Assembly (NCBI GenBank): GCA_014904985.1
Contig: MU128912.1
Location: forward strand, 95,368 to 159,367
Source of the DNA: Hydnum rufescens UP504
Taxonomy: Eukaryota > Basidiomycota > Agaricomycetes > Cantharellales > Hydnaceae
Direction: 5' to 3'
Length of the DNA: 64,000 nucleotides
In this document: positions 11,136 through 22,101 of the stretch, piece after piece
How the letters are laid out: each line of letters begins with the position of its first letter
Numbering within the stretch: the first letter of the stretch is position 1
The notes under the pieces: generated by a model
Database searches by the model: none
What the model was told of the DNA's origin: nothing
Seen by the model: the letters and a program-made list of their open reading frames with translations, nothing else
Program-made: the position numbers and the translations under genes

Positions 11136-12533
11136 ATGATGGCGACTACTGATGCCACTCAAATGCCTCTTGTGTCTTTCCCAGCCATCTTGCGAAATCC
11201 AAGCGTCCCCAACCGCTTTGCATATCTTCAAGTTGCTGATAACGAACCAAGACGTCGCGACAGGAAGCCAACGGGCCCGAACAGAGACAAGGAGGGGAAA
11301 CGGCGCATCAGGAGACGCGAGAACGGTAGCTCGTCCTCCTTTTCATTCAAGTTTTTCCCTGACCCCAATCCCTTTCCAGCTAAATTCACATCAAATCCGC
11401 ATATCGTTGCCCAAGCTCCCGGGATTATGTTCTGAGCAGGAAGCCCCTCCAAAGTACATTCCCTGAGCCTCTTCCTCCTTTCTTGTCTCGCAATACGCAG
11501 GCGCCCTCACATGTGCCCCCGTCACCCGACCCTCATTCGTCCGTTGCGGGTCAGTTTACTCTGGCGTTGAAAGGAGTTCGCAAAGAACTGCGGAGATCAG
11601 GAGGGAGAGCCGAACAACTTGTCACGGAAATTGAGACAGGCAGGTGCATCTTGGCGACGCATTCACGTGATCCTGACAGAGAAAGGCCTGGACAGAGATC
11701 CTTTTATGGCTAGACGCTGATCCAGTCGTTCTGTTTCCTGGCGCTGGCGTTCCGATGCATCCCCCCCGAATTAGTTCTTTGAGCCCCATCGGACCTATTC
11801 AGGAAGTGGAACATTCATATTCTCGATTAGTATGGGCCGTTGCAGACGACTCTTTCGCCCGATACGTTGTACACTGTGTATGCCGTTGGCATAATATAGT
11901 GTCCTTTAGTAAGTGTCTGGTCCCAATCCTGAAGACCTACGATAGGGGAGTATGAACATCCCCATTTCAGGCAAAACTGCGGGTGCTGAAGGTCCCCCAC
12001 GTCTGACATACCTCCTACGGCCGCACTCCAGTCGAATGACAGGCCAAGAGGCACCCATGTTTGACACCCCTCCCCCCACCGAGCTTGATTCGGCCTCCTC
12101 AGTAGCGTTCGATTCCCAGGAATCGGATTTCGCTGCGTCAGAATTAGATGTCCTTTCGGAAGATGACGGGACCGCATCGGAAGGAGAGATGTTTCTTCCA
12201 CCCCCAGAACCAAGCTTTGCTCTCCAGGAGCCAACGCTACCGCCAGTCGTATTACCCGAGTTGCAACGCTTGTCTCTGGATAGTCACGCACATCGAGATG
12301 ACGATACGACACCACTACCTAGGACACGCCTTACGCATCGGGGACTGCCCCGCAAGTCAGGTGTGATTCGCTCTTCCGCTCGTTCAGCCTCGTCGCCTTC
12401 ACCCTCTCCCCCTGTGCGCTGGAGGTATCCGCTGCCTGCACACACCGGCCCGAGGGGACCTTTCTCCATGCCCCGAAAGAATGCTCAGAATGCGAGCCGT
12501 GAGGGCACATTCTGGTCCTATTTGTACGCGTGA
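11136..12533 (+). CDS. R3H-associated N-terminal domain protein with R3H domain (frame breaks)
   Basis: The N-terminus (RNPSVPNRFAYLQVADNEP, then RRRENAKFTSNPHIV across an intron at 11326-11379) matches the R3H-associated N-terminal domain. A later segment, DSFARYVVHCVCRWHNIVSF (11840-11908), matches the R3H single-stranded nucleic-acid-binding motif. A canonical intron (11909-11970) joins it to a Ser/Pro/Asp-rich tail ending at 12533. Two frame breaks interrupt the chain. At 11410-11412 a run of three C would need four to read through into the conserved RDY segment. Near 11705-11715 frame is lost at TATGGCTAGAC, where one copy of a GGCT repeat may be missing. Role: probable RNA or ssDNA binding, inferred from domains only. 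Either sequence errors or a recent pseudogene. Confidence 0.7.
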
Positions 12534-12798
12534 GGATTGCAGCTAGACGGGTTGTAAGTGTCTTGTAGTGCGATATCTGTTTCTGTAAATGTTCGCATTG
12601 CACAAGATATCATGTATGGTATGAATGGGGATTACTACCAAGTGGGATATTCACACGTCTCGGTGCTTTGACTTGTGGCACCCTTGGGATTTTCCCAATG
12701 CTGCGTTCACCCAAGTTGTTGCGAATATCTCCATAAATGGCAATTTGCGTCTGATATGCTTACTTAAGTGGCATACGCACTCATTCAACACCACCAAC
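12534..12798. promoter_or_regulatory. Spacer and presumed promoter of the aspartic protease gene
   Basis: Short region between the R3H-gene stop and the protease start. No box motif stands out. The start is ATG at 12799 in the context ACCAACATG. Confidence 0.4.
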
Positions 12799-14560
12799 AT
12801 GTTTTCCTCTGCCCTCCTATCGCTGGCACTGGCTTCAGCAGCCTCAGCTGGCGTTCACCGTCTGAAGCTACAGAAGATTCCACATGAATCACCCGAACAT
12901 GTTGCAGGGTTCCAGACGGTTGCTCTGTTGGGGCAGAAGTACGGTGCTCAGATCCCTATGGCGAACCCGCTGTCCCGCAATGCAGAGGACGATTTGTACT
13001 GGGCACAGGTACAAGATGATCTTAAGGGCGGTCACAACGTCCCCCTTTCTAGTTTGTGCCCCTTCCCCATTTCTTTGTTTTACCTTGTCCCCTAATGGCA
13101 CGCAAAGATTTCGCCAATGCACAATACTTCTCCGACATCACCCTCGGGACTCCACCACAGACTGTGAGTCATACTGTAATCTCATATCGCAGCTTGGCCT
13201 CAGAGAACTAACCGATGAATCGCGTAGTTCAAGGTACATAGTGATAATGGATTTCAAAAGAGTTCCGTTGATGTCTTCTTTTCTTGTCGCGTCGCGTTAG
13301 GTTATCCTTGGTGAGGATACGTTTCCTCTCTGGCGTTCGTCACTATACTGACATCCGGCGGCTACAGATACTGGGCATGTGACTCACTGCTCTACAAGCG
13401 AACATAACATTGACCACAACGTGACTATAGTTCCTCCAACTTATGGGTGCCGAGCAAAGACTGCACATCAATCTCGTGCTTCTTCCACGCCAAATACGAT
13501 TCGTCTGCGTCCCACACTCACAAGCCGAACGGCTCATCATTCGACATTCAATATGGCTCGGGATCGTTGTCTGGCATCGTTTCACATGATGCGTTTGGCA
13601 TTGGCGATCTTAGCCTGCAGACCGTAACCTTCGCCGAGGCCCTCAAGGAGCCTGGTCTTGTCTTTGCGTTCGGCAAGTAAGTCCATGTGCTATCTCACCT
13701 ACGCATTGTGTGAGCAGCTTCCGACGGCCTGATGCGATCAGATTCGATGGTATTCTCGGTCTTGCATACGACACAATTGCAGTGAATCACATTGTCCCTC
13801 CATTCTATGAGCTAATTAACAAGAAGCTCCTTGACGAACATCTCTTCTCTTTCCGGATCGGTCCTAGCGAGGAAGATGGTGGCGAGCTGGTCTTGGGTGG
13901 AATTGATCCCAGCCATTACACCGGCCGTATTGAATATGTTCCTGTACGAAGGAAGGCATATTGGGAGGTCGAGCTGGAGAAGGTCACCTTCGGCGACGAT
14001 GTCTTGGAATTGGAAAACACTGGTGCTGCCATTGACACGTAAGTCTGTTACTTGGGTCTCTGCACCTTGCTTGTGGGTTCTCTAAGGCTGACCTTGGACT
14101 GCCCTACAGTGGCACTTCCTTGATCGCTGTCCCAACCGATATCGCAGAGATGCTCAATGCTGAGTACGTTGACAATCGTATCTGTTGTGGAAATTTGATT
14201 CTCACAACGGGAAATCGTAGAATCGGGGCAACAAAGAGCTGGAATGGACAGTACACCGTGGACTGCGCAAAGGTCCCCTCGCTTCCGGTCCTCTCCTTCT
14301 ACTTCAATGGGAAGGCGTACCCTCTCAAGGGCACCGACTACATTCTGAACGTTCAGAACACCTGCATGAGCTCTTTCCAAGGTGAGACTCGGACCATTAC
14401 CTGTTGCAGAGATGTCTCGGTTGATGGCGATTACACTGAAGGTCTCGACATCCCCATGCCGAGTGGTCAGCTGTGGATCATTGGAGACGTCTTCCTGCGC
14501 CGCTACTTCACTGTTTACGACCTCCACAAGAATGCGGTGGGTTTCGCCAAGTCTACATGA
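12799..14560 (+). CDS. PEP4: Pepsin-family aspartic protease, vacuolar proteinase A type
   Basis: A1-family endopeptidase of about 410 residues with a signal peptide (residues 1-17, MFSSALLSLALASAASA), a propeptide, and both catalytic Asp motifs, DTGSSNLWVPS and IDTGTSLIA. It also has the flap YGSGSLSG and the C-terminal WIIGDVFLRRYFTVYD. These features match fungal proteinase A (saccharopepsin), which matures hydrolases in the vacuole. Exons I can trace: 12799-13051, 13108-13163, 13228-13233, 13301-13310, 13368-13374, 13431-13676, 13742-14038, 14110-14163, 14221-14381, 14442-14560. All introns are GT-AG except 13375-13430, which must use GC-AG to keep the DTGSS motif. Three consecutive exons are only 6, 10 and 7 nt and encode FKVILDTG across their joins. 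No frame breaks. Confidence 0.93.
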
Positions 14561-14873
14561 GTTCCGCGTGGGATCTCTCCAGAATGGCATTTATCCCGTT
14601 GTTCGTTATCCCTTTTCATCTTTTCACGTTCTCTGGCACTCTGCGCAAGATAGCTAGTTGAGTAAAAGGTTTCTTAAGTGTACATCTATAAATATTTCGA
14701 TGGATTTTACAATTGAGTCCACGGCTTGGTTATGGCAGAAGTTTTACAATACGAAATGAACGAGAAGGATGAAAAGTTCGGTACTATACTGATGTTCCAG
14801 AACCACAACAGAATCACTGTGCGTGCTTGGCGCACACAATCGTCCGCTCGTCCGAACGAGAAAGATGAAAAGT
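14561..14873. other. Convergent 3' region with partial tandem duplication
   Basis: Lies between the stop codons of the protease (+) and the F-box gene (-). Bases about 14757-14852 repeat, with differences, the sequence at about 14853-14937. The second copy holds the last codons of the F-box gene, so the first is a decayed copy of that gene's 3' end. Confidence 0.7.
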
Positions 14874-16457
14874 TCAGTATTCCAGAACCACAACGGAGTC
14901 ACTGTCCCTGCTCGGTACACACAATCGTCCGGACACCTCGTCCCAGGCCAAGCGGCCGCTCAGCCACATTATATTCTCAAGGTCTGGATCGTGCACGCCC
15001 ATCTTCACCGTTACCATGTCACCCTTCTCGTCTTCGGATCCAGGGCGCGTGAGGACAAGGGGAGTCGTCGACCCGTGCGTAGCGATGAGCATGCTAACGT
15101 GGTGCCGGGTGTACGACCCGAGGCCAAAGGTCGATATTCGCGAAACGGGGGGCATTTTCTCCGGGAGGAAGAAGTCTGCTCCGAAATTGGCGCAGTCGGT
15201 CCAGGCTGAGCAGTGGATGGATGGAGCGTGCTCTTTTCTGGATGAAGATAGCAGGGGGATGATGAAGAGGAGGAGGGGAGAGTGAGGGCGACTGTGCAGA
15301 GGGTGAGACGACTTCGGCCACGGTCCTGGGCGTTGAGCGTGAATTCGATCGTGCGGGTGGGGCTGTTGGGTCGGTGATATCGGCGGGAGAAGGAGATGTT
15401 TTCTACGTCGCGTCCGGAGTCTGGAACGAGCGTGCTGCATTGGAGCGGTGGGTATTCTAGGGGATCTTCCAAGGGCAAGATAAATGCGGTGATCCGGGCG
15501 TCCATAGAGTGCATGACGAGAATGCATTGGTCGTGCACAGCCAGGTCATATACAGGCCCCTTTTTAGAATATTCTCAGGTCGAAGCTTAAATAGAATGGT
15601 TACGAAGAAAGTTTGACATACCTCGACAGTTATCGTGTGCTTTGAACAGGTCTCCACATCTATGACTGTAATTTGGCCATCTAAGCAGCCGCAACACAGA
15701 GATTGCCGTGAATCGATATCGCCACCATGTCGGACGATAAGGGAAATTCAAATATCTGGTGGGCCATTTCGCAAGGATAACCCGTGGGCTGGAAATATCC
15801 TACGCATGACGAAAGGCGTTCCTCACTTTGATGGTCACATGTTAGACACAATGTATATATGCAGGTTTACGGAACGCACCCCGTCTGATAGGCGACCAAT
15901 ATCCCCTGGCGGCCATTGAGAACCATCATCTCGGCGGCGAAACGGCCATCCGCTCTGGACATGAGGTGCGGGGCGGAGAGGTACCAAGACTTGCGTTCGT
16001 TGACATCCACACACATGATCCCGCGGTTCCTGAGGGTGGTGACGACATGGCTGCCCCCTTGCACTATGCGAATCATACCAAAGCTGATGTTTGGCGAGGC
16101 CTTTGGCGAGGGAATTAAGCATCCAGAGCGAGAGCACACTGAAGGAGATGCAAGTCGCCTCTCCAGGAGGATCGCGGATTTCAGAGCGCGTTCCAGGCAC
16201 ATGGATGTGGCCTGCGTATCGAGAGGTGGCAACACGAGGGGCGATCGCTTGTACGCCCTCACCCATACTATAAGCAAGTAGGATATTCGATATAGCAGAA
16301 CATCGACCTAAAGGGTGAAATAGTGTTGGCTTGAGTAAATAGGTTGCCGTTATTCAAGTTGCCATACTCTTCGCAGTGTGATAATGTCAATCACATCCAA
16401 GTACTTCGTGATGAGGATGAGGATGTCCTCGGGGAGGTCACGGAGGGTCATCGACAT
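14874..16457 (-). CDS. F-box domain protein
   Basis: The first exon (16457-16368) encodes an N-terminal F-box of the form LPEDILILITKYLDVIDIIT, so the product is probably a substrate receptor of an SCF (Skp1-Cul1-F-box) ubiquitin ligase. After an intron (16367-16308) the frame continues from 16307 to about 15870, including VWVRAYKRSPLVLPPLDTQA and CVDVNERKSWYLSAPHLMSR. A further exon encodes IFEFPLSSDMVAISIHGNL (around 15700-15760). The last part gives TFGLGSYTRHHVSMLI and SGRLAWDEVSGRLCVPSRDS, ending VVVLEY at 14874. These C-terminal pieces resemble the beta-propeller-like tails of basidiomycete F-box proteins. A frame break occurs at about 15683 (two A on the + strand where three would keep frame), and exon joins between 15000 and 15350 are unresolved. 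Confidence 0.75.
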
Positions 16458-17105
16458 GGAGGAAAGGTGTTCACGAGGAGGCTGTTCACGCTTGGACGTA
16501 TAATATGCCTCCCGCATGAGGTCACAGGACCCCTGTGACTAGGTGAGGTCCGATCCGCGGCCTCACGTATTCTGCGGCGGTTTCAGCCCAGGGAGAAATT
16601 AGTAAAATGCGGCTTGCTATAACACTCCCATACATGTATATCCTTACGTGGTAGGGCGCAGAGGGGAACAACACAGCGCGAAGGGGAGCTTGAAGGAGGG
16701 GGGTGCTAGACGCCTAGGGGCGATATGTCAGTATGACACGTGGGAATTTCATTTTGCCCAGTGATTTTCCTGTTCGAGGCCGTTCCCGGATTTTCGGAAT
16801 CAGCCCTTGCCTAGGCCCGCGCGCGCGCCCTGACATGGACGAACATAAAAAAAGAACGAAACGTAACCCTCGGGATCATCCGGAATGCAGAATTGATAGC
16901 TTTTTTTGCTGATGCCGCCTGCCGCCCAAGCCGCCCAACCGCCTTGTTACCTGCATCACTGCATCACTGTGATTTCACGAGCCTCTGATGCGCAACCAAT
17001 AAAATGTGATGCCTTGCATCGATATCACGCGGAACTACGTGGAAATTACATCGGAGCCTCAAAAGGCTGTACAACAAATGTTGTGCATAACAAGTATAAT
17101 CGATC
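16458..17105. promoter_or_regulatory. Intergenic: F-box promoter and 3' flank of the oxidoreductase gene
   Basis: No gene. Contains a perfect 8-bp palindrome with a 3-base loop at 16521-16539 (GTCACAGG-ACC-CCTGTGAC), a candidate dimer-binding site 64 bp upstream of the F-box start. It also has a (GC)n run near 16818-16829. Confidence 0.45.
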
Positions 17106-18450
17106 TCAATCAGCTATTTTGACAACCAATTTGCCACTCGTCCCTCTCCCGGTGAGATCGATTTGCGCCTGGGCGACCCCCTCAGCTGAGAACGGATACT
17201 CTTGGTGGATGGGGACTCTGACCCCGTCGGCTATCAGAGCCATGTACTCTTTGGAGTAAGAGAACAATTCCTCAGGCGTAGCGATGTAGTTCATCAACCT
17301 GACGTAGAGTAAGTATGGGTCAGGACAACCATAAAATCACAAGAGTGAATGCATGCGATCACGTTGGACGGACGACTTTGAGATTCTTTGGAGTCAGTTT
17401 GAGAGGCGCAAAGGGTGGGACCACGCCGCTCGAATTGCCCAGCGAAACTATGGTTCCTTTGCGTGCAATAGACTTGAAGTCATCTTCCCACCTAGAAACA
17501 GTGTTCGCAATCAGGGTATATTATTTGACAGGGCGTGTGCGTACGTGTCCTTGCCGACCCCATCATATATGGCGTTGACGCCTCGGCCATTTGTAATCTC
17601 GAGGACCCGATCAACGACATTCTCTTTAGTATAGAGAATGACATGATCGGCACCGTGTGCTGTTGCGATCGCTGATTTCTCACGCGTGGAAGTTGTCCCG
17701 ATTACATTAGCGCCGAATCGCTTCGCTATCTATAGGAATCGGATATTCAGGAGGGCGCGAGAACACAATTACCACGCCACGATCACCACGAGGGGGGTCT
17801 CAAATAGAGGCATACCTGAACCAATTGGAGACCCAGGCCACCAGCAGCTGCATGAACGAGAATCCAATCTCCTTTCTGAACAGCATACGACTCGCGCAGG
17901 GCTGAGAGTGCCGTCAAGCCCGATACAAACGAAGCTGCCGCGAGACGCGTGCCGACGGTAGGCGGAACCGATGTCACTTCATTCCACTTGACAGCCGTGT
18001 AACCGATCATTGCCCCAGAGACGTACTATGGGTGCGCTGGAATATAGACGGGAGAGTCTCCATCGACAAGGCTTGGACTTACCCCCACCACCTTGCTGCC
18101 AAGTGCAATACCAGCGAGCTTATATTCCTGTGACTCTAGCACTCCGGGATCAGTGGGGACAGCCACCACGGTTCCGGCCAGCTCTCGGCCAACGGTGAAT
18201 GGAAATTTGGGGGTTTCATAGATGCCGCTTCGAAAGTACGTGTCGACTGAAATTTCGAGCAGTTAGATTCCCAGCTCAGATGAAGCACCAATTGCGCTAG
18301 CTGACTGAAGTTCACACCAGCCCACTCGACTTTGATGAGTAATTCATCTGGCTGAGGTGCTGCAACCTCAACTTCATGGAATTCCAACACTTCAGGCCCT
18401 CCGTTTTTGAAGAATTGGACAGCATGGGTAGTCTTGGGAATCGACGTCAT
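17106..18450 (-). CDS. ZTA1: Zeta-crystallin-like NADPH:quinone oxidoreductase
   Basis: Medium-chain dehydrogenase/reductase of the quinone-oxidoreductase branch, without the structural-zinc loop. The start ATG (18448-18450) gives MTSIPKTTHAVQFFKNGGP and the GroES-like N-domain (LIKVEWAGVNFSQ). The Rossmann fold has the nucleotide-binding motif LVHAAAGGLGLQLVQ (about 17850), continued by AKRFGANVIGTTSTREKS in the next exon. It then reads ADHVILYTKENVVDRVLEI, GVNAIYDGVGKD, and ends TGRGTSGKLVVKIAD. This matches yeast Zta1, a cytosolic/nuclear NADPH-dependent quinone reductase linked to oxidative-stress tolerance. At least five short introns; no frame breaks seen. Confidence 0.9.
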
Positions 18451-18546
18451 GGCGAGCACTGAGCTTTCTAACCCATCACTGCCAGACTTATATACACGGC
18501 ACATCGGGTTACGTAAGATTACCAGCGAAGGCACGCCAGTTCCGTA

Positions 18547-20440
18547 TTAGGCCCCAAATCTCGCCAACCGTCGCCGCCGTATTTCATCGATATCTGGTTT
18601 CTCTGCCGCAGCTGGTTCTGGTGACTGCACTTCCCTTTCTTCGTCCTCCACGCCACGAGATACGTCTGCGGTTTGAGGGGATGCAGTCGTAGTGGATGTG
18701 TGTATAAGCCGCCGAGGGGGAGTCTCAGGGACTGAAAATCCTTCAGGGAGTCCTTCCAAGCTTGCTCGCAGCGCTGCTTGCAATTCAGCATCCTCATCAT
18801 CGATTACCCTCGATGGACCGTGATTCAACGCCCCCAATGGAACCGATGGAGTTGGAGTCGTCGAAGTCTGTATTTGTGGAGCAGCCGGATTCAGTACTCT
18901 TGAAGGGGATATGGGAGCCATATTTTCGTCGTCGTCGTCGTCGAAATACTACAAAAAATGTTATTCCATCAGGTCTGGGACACACCAAGATGAAACAAGC
19001 CTGTTAACGTTACTCACAGCGTCATTGTCATCATCGATTTCATCGTCATTATATTCGCCATCGTCCTCGTCCTCAACTATATGATTTGAAGACCTCAGGC
19101 TTTCTTCCATGGCTCTTCGGATCATTTCCTCCTCGTCTTCCTCAGCCCTCGTTCGGTATCTCTGTGCACCGACGCTTGGGATTTCCAGGCCCTCCTGAAG
19201 CGCCATAGCTGTTCGCGTCTTGCACGCTCTAATAACGCCTGGCCGCGAGCAGTTGACACCTGAATCTGCTCATGCTCCTCGAGCGCAGCATCAAATCCTC
19301 TTCGGGCACTTTCTGCGAACGTGGAGGGACCTGGACCTGGGATCATGGGAGGGGCGACAGGGTCGGTCCTGGGCGCCGAACTGGTACTACTCGTATGCAC
19401 CAGACTGGCCTGAAGCACGCGCTGGAGTTCGAGGTCCTCGTCTTCAAACCCTGATAGGCCTACGGTTGCAGCACCACCCGAGGGTGATATCAACGGGTGT
19501 GGAGCATATCCGTCAGGTAGGAGATCAGCCTCTGGAATAGTGCTTGCTACTTCGTCCGCCTCGCACACGGGTAGAGAAATACCAATAGACTCCGGAAGGG
19601 GTCGAACCGCAAACACAGAGTATCCTGGGGCATAGGACGATACGATTTAATGGGTTCAGGTGTTAGTCCAGTCGCATCAAAAAACGAGTACTTCCATCCC
19701 ACCTTCGATCTCCGATTCATCAAGCATCATGGAAAGATAGGTTCTGCGAACGTGCTCCGGAGATTCTAGGAAGGAATTAAGATTAAACCAGTGCTTGTGA
19801 CCGTCCGGCGACCCGAATCGACGAATCGTGAACCAATGCTGATCGAGATTAAGAATGAAGGCTTCCTGCGTGCTGGGTCCACAAAGAATTATGTTAATAA
19901 ACCGGATACTGAGCGCAATGAAATATTATGGCTGACTCGGGGTTACGATGAAATGCGGCCAACTCCCCGCTGCTCCAAGGTACAAGTCTGGGCACATAAA
20001 CACGCGTTAGGGCACTAGACATATACACTCCCAAACAGGGATCGAATATAAAGGCTTATCATACCCAAGACCCCACACCTGAAGCGCCCTTTCCACGACC
20101 TGAATAGAGAAGAACCCGCTATCGTCCATGTTCACGCTCTGGGTGGCCGCAACATCACGATTGCGGTAGGATCCTTCCAGATCGTCCAGGTCCGAGGCGA
20201 GAGACGAAAGGTCTGATGCAGAAAACTACGTCCCCAGAATTCACTAGATTAGGGTCTGTAGGGGAATCGATACGACAAACAAGCTGACGTAGTTCCCTTG
20301 CAGCAATGCATTCAGCGCGTGCTGAGCACAGAGCATGGAGCCTTGCTCTTGCTACATTGGGAAACGTGTGAGAGAAGCTGTGCGAACAATACAGTATGAT
20401 AGACCTTTTCGTGGTAGATGAGACGTTTAAGCGTGTCCAT
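18547..20440 (-). CDS. Ataxin-3-like Josephin deubiquitinase with three UIMs
   Basis: Start ATG at 20438-20440 (MDTLKRLIYHEK). After an intron comes GSMLCAQHALNALLQGNY, holding the catalytic Cys. Next is SDLSSLASDLDDLEGSYR and NRDVAATQSVNMDDSGFFS. The catalytic His and Asn follow in LDQHWFTIRRFG and HWFNLNSFLESPEHVRRTYL. The C-terminal half (19616-18547) carries three ubiquitin-interacting motifs: EDEDLELQRVLQASL, AEEDEEEMIRRAMEESLRSS and DEDAELQAALRASLEG. It ends IDEIRRRRLARFGA. This is the Josephin plus UIM layout of ataxin-3, a deubiquitinase trimming ubiquitin chains in proteasomal and ER-associated degradation. No polyglutamine tract. The start lies 88 bp from the divergent Atg27-like gene. 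Confidence 0.93.
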
Positions 20441-20528
20441 CGCTGGAAAGTTGGAAGACCAGCGACGCGTATTGCCGAAATCCTGAATTCAGTCACACAT
20501 CGCGTGCAACGTTACTCTCCTTTTTACC
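20441..20528. promoter_or_regulatory. Compact divergent promoter, ataxin-3 / Atg27
   Basis: Only 88 bp separate the two start codons. It holds ACGCGT at 20465-20470, the core of the MCB cell-cycle box known from ascomycete yeasts; function here is untested. Confidence 0.5.
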
Positions 20529-21590
20529 ATGAGTCGTCGCCTCCTTCCTTCAGTAGTCTTGTTCGCCTCACTATGTGCTACGACTCTCGCGGCTGAGTGG
20601 GACTGCCATGTCACACTCTCTTTGCACGACTATGACCTCACGTCATTAGGGCAGGAAACTGTCGAGCGCACACGAGAGAATCCACCATCCCAAATGGTTG
20701 ACAGAGTCACGTTCGATTTATGCAAACCTATACAGGAAGAGTCTTCTGACCTACCTACAAGCGATAAGGCGTGTCAGGTCAATGCCATACATCAGTCTTT
20801 GGACTCACAGTACGAATACCACTAGTGTCCTCCGGGGACATATGCGTGTTTGACGACAACCAACAAGAAAGCTGGAGCTGATGATCGGATAGTAGCAGTG
20901 GTTCCCCTTGCAACTTCATCATCATTGGACCCCGCATTCTCTCGAAGTATGAGCATTTGAACATTCATCGGAGAAGCGTGTCTAGTCATGCTTACATTCT
21001 GAATTAGCCAATGATGACGCACTTTCCGTAGTTCTACATGGTCCCCCATGGCCCACATCATCGACAACATCACAAGCATTGAATGTGACGCTCATATGCG
21101 GGGAGAACGAAAAACCTGTAATTGCAAAACACGAAAGCGACAATGGTGTAATGCACATCAACTGGAGAAACAAGGTGGCTTGTCCGGAATCAAGGAACCC
21201 TCCTGAAAACACGACCCCACCACCAAGCGGAGGTGACGGGCAGCAAGGATCCACGGGAAGTGGGATTGGATGGTTCTTCTTCTTGTATGCTCTTTCTTCA
21301 GACTCATTCGTATATATTAACGTCGCCCCTTGATAGGTTATTTTTCTGCTTTACCACATACTTCGTCCTGGGGGCATACTACAACTACAATAACTAGTTC
21401 GTCCAATCTATGTCTGCTAATTGGAAGGGTTTACTTACTCGTCATGCACAGCGGCGCGTCAGGATGGGACCTAGTCCCACATCGGGATTTCTGGCGTGAC
21501 GTTCCTTACTTATTCCGTGACTTGTTTGCGTCGATATTCTCAAATCGGCGAAGTTATTCAGGGGCTCGAGGTGGCTACGTCAGTGTGTAG
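20529..21590 (+). CDS. ATG27: Atg27-like type I membrane protein
   Basis: Signal peptide at residues 1-21 (MSRRLLPSVVLFASLCATTLA), then a Cys-containing lumenal mannose-6-phosphate-receptor-homology-like domain (EWDCHVTLSLHDYDLTSLGQ, CPPGTYACLTTTNKKAGADD, LICGENEKPVIAKHESDNG). A single transmembrane segment follows (GSGIGWFFFL-LFFCFTTYFV across an intron), then a Tyr-rich juxtamembrane stretch and a short tail ending GGYVSV. Exons traced: 20529-20777, 20826-20946, 21008-21284, 21337-21396, 21452-21590. In yeast, Atg27 cycles between Golgi, endosome, vacuole and autophagosome membrane source and helps Atg9 movement. The terminal YVSV fits a YxxPhi adaptor signal like that of yeast Atg27. No frame breaks. 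Confidence 0.88.
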
Positions 21591-22101
21591 GCGCGCATGT
21601 ACTAATAGCATCTTTGCATTCATATATCCCATACATTACCGCTCGGTTTTCGTCGGCAGAGAGAATTGTATTTGTGGCCCTCGATGTTTGATCTACGGGT
21701 TGATGACATGGCTCATGGGCCGTGTCCCTTACACCTAAATAGACTCAGTATCTCTAGGTACTGAGATTAATTGTTAAGATCCATACCCCTGTGTATGATT
21801 GTGCTCACAAATTGGTCCGAACTCTGCTCGCTGTGCCAGACCTGTACAAGAGGAAATGGTAGGGGATGCACAGGAAGTGACTATTTAGTTGCATAGCATT
21901 CGCAATGATTCTTTGCGCTCTACGCGCCTGTCTGTCTCCCATATCTTCCTTGACGAAGCTCGACGTACCACCAAATCCGGACAAGTTGCATAGTTGCGTC
22001 CATGACTGGTGAGATTGGGGGAAATACTAAAATAATGGAGAGGGGCGCTCCTCCAAAAGGGAACAAGGGAGACCATGTGCACTACCACCCTTCAGGAATG
22101 C
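21591..22101. other. Convergent intergenic region
   Basis: Between the Atg27-like stop and the presumed FunK1 stop. Open frames here have no recognisable similarity; a C-terminal extension of the FunK1 gene cannot be excluded. Confidence 0.4.
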
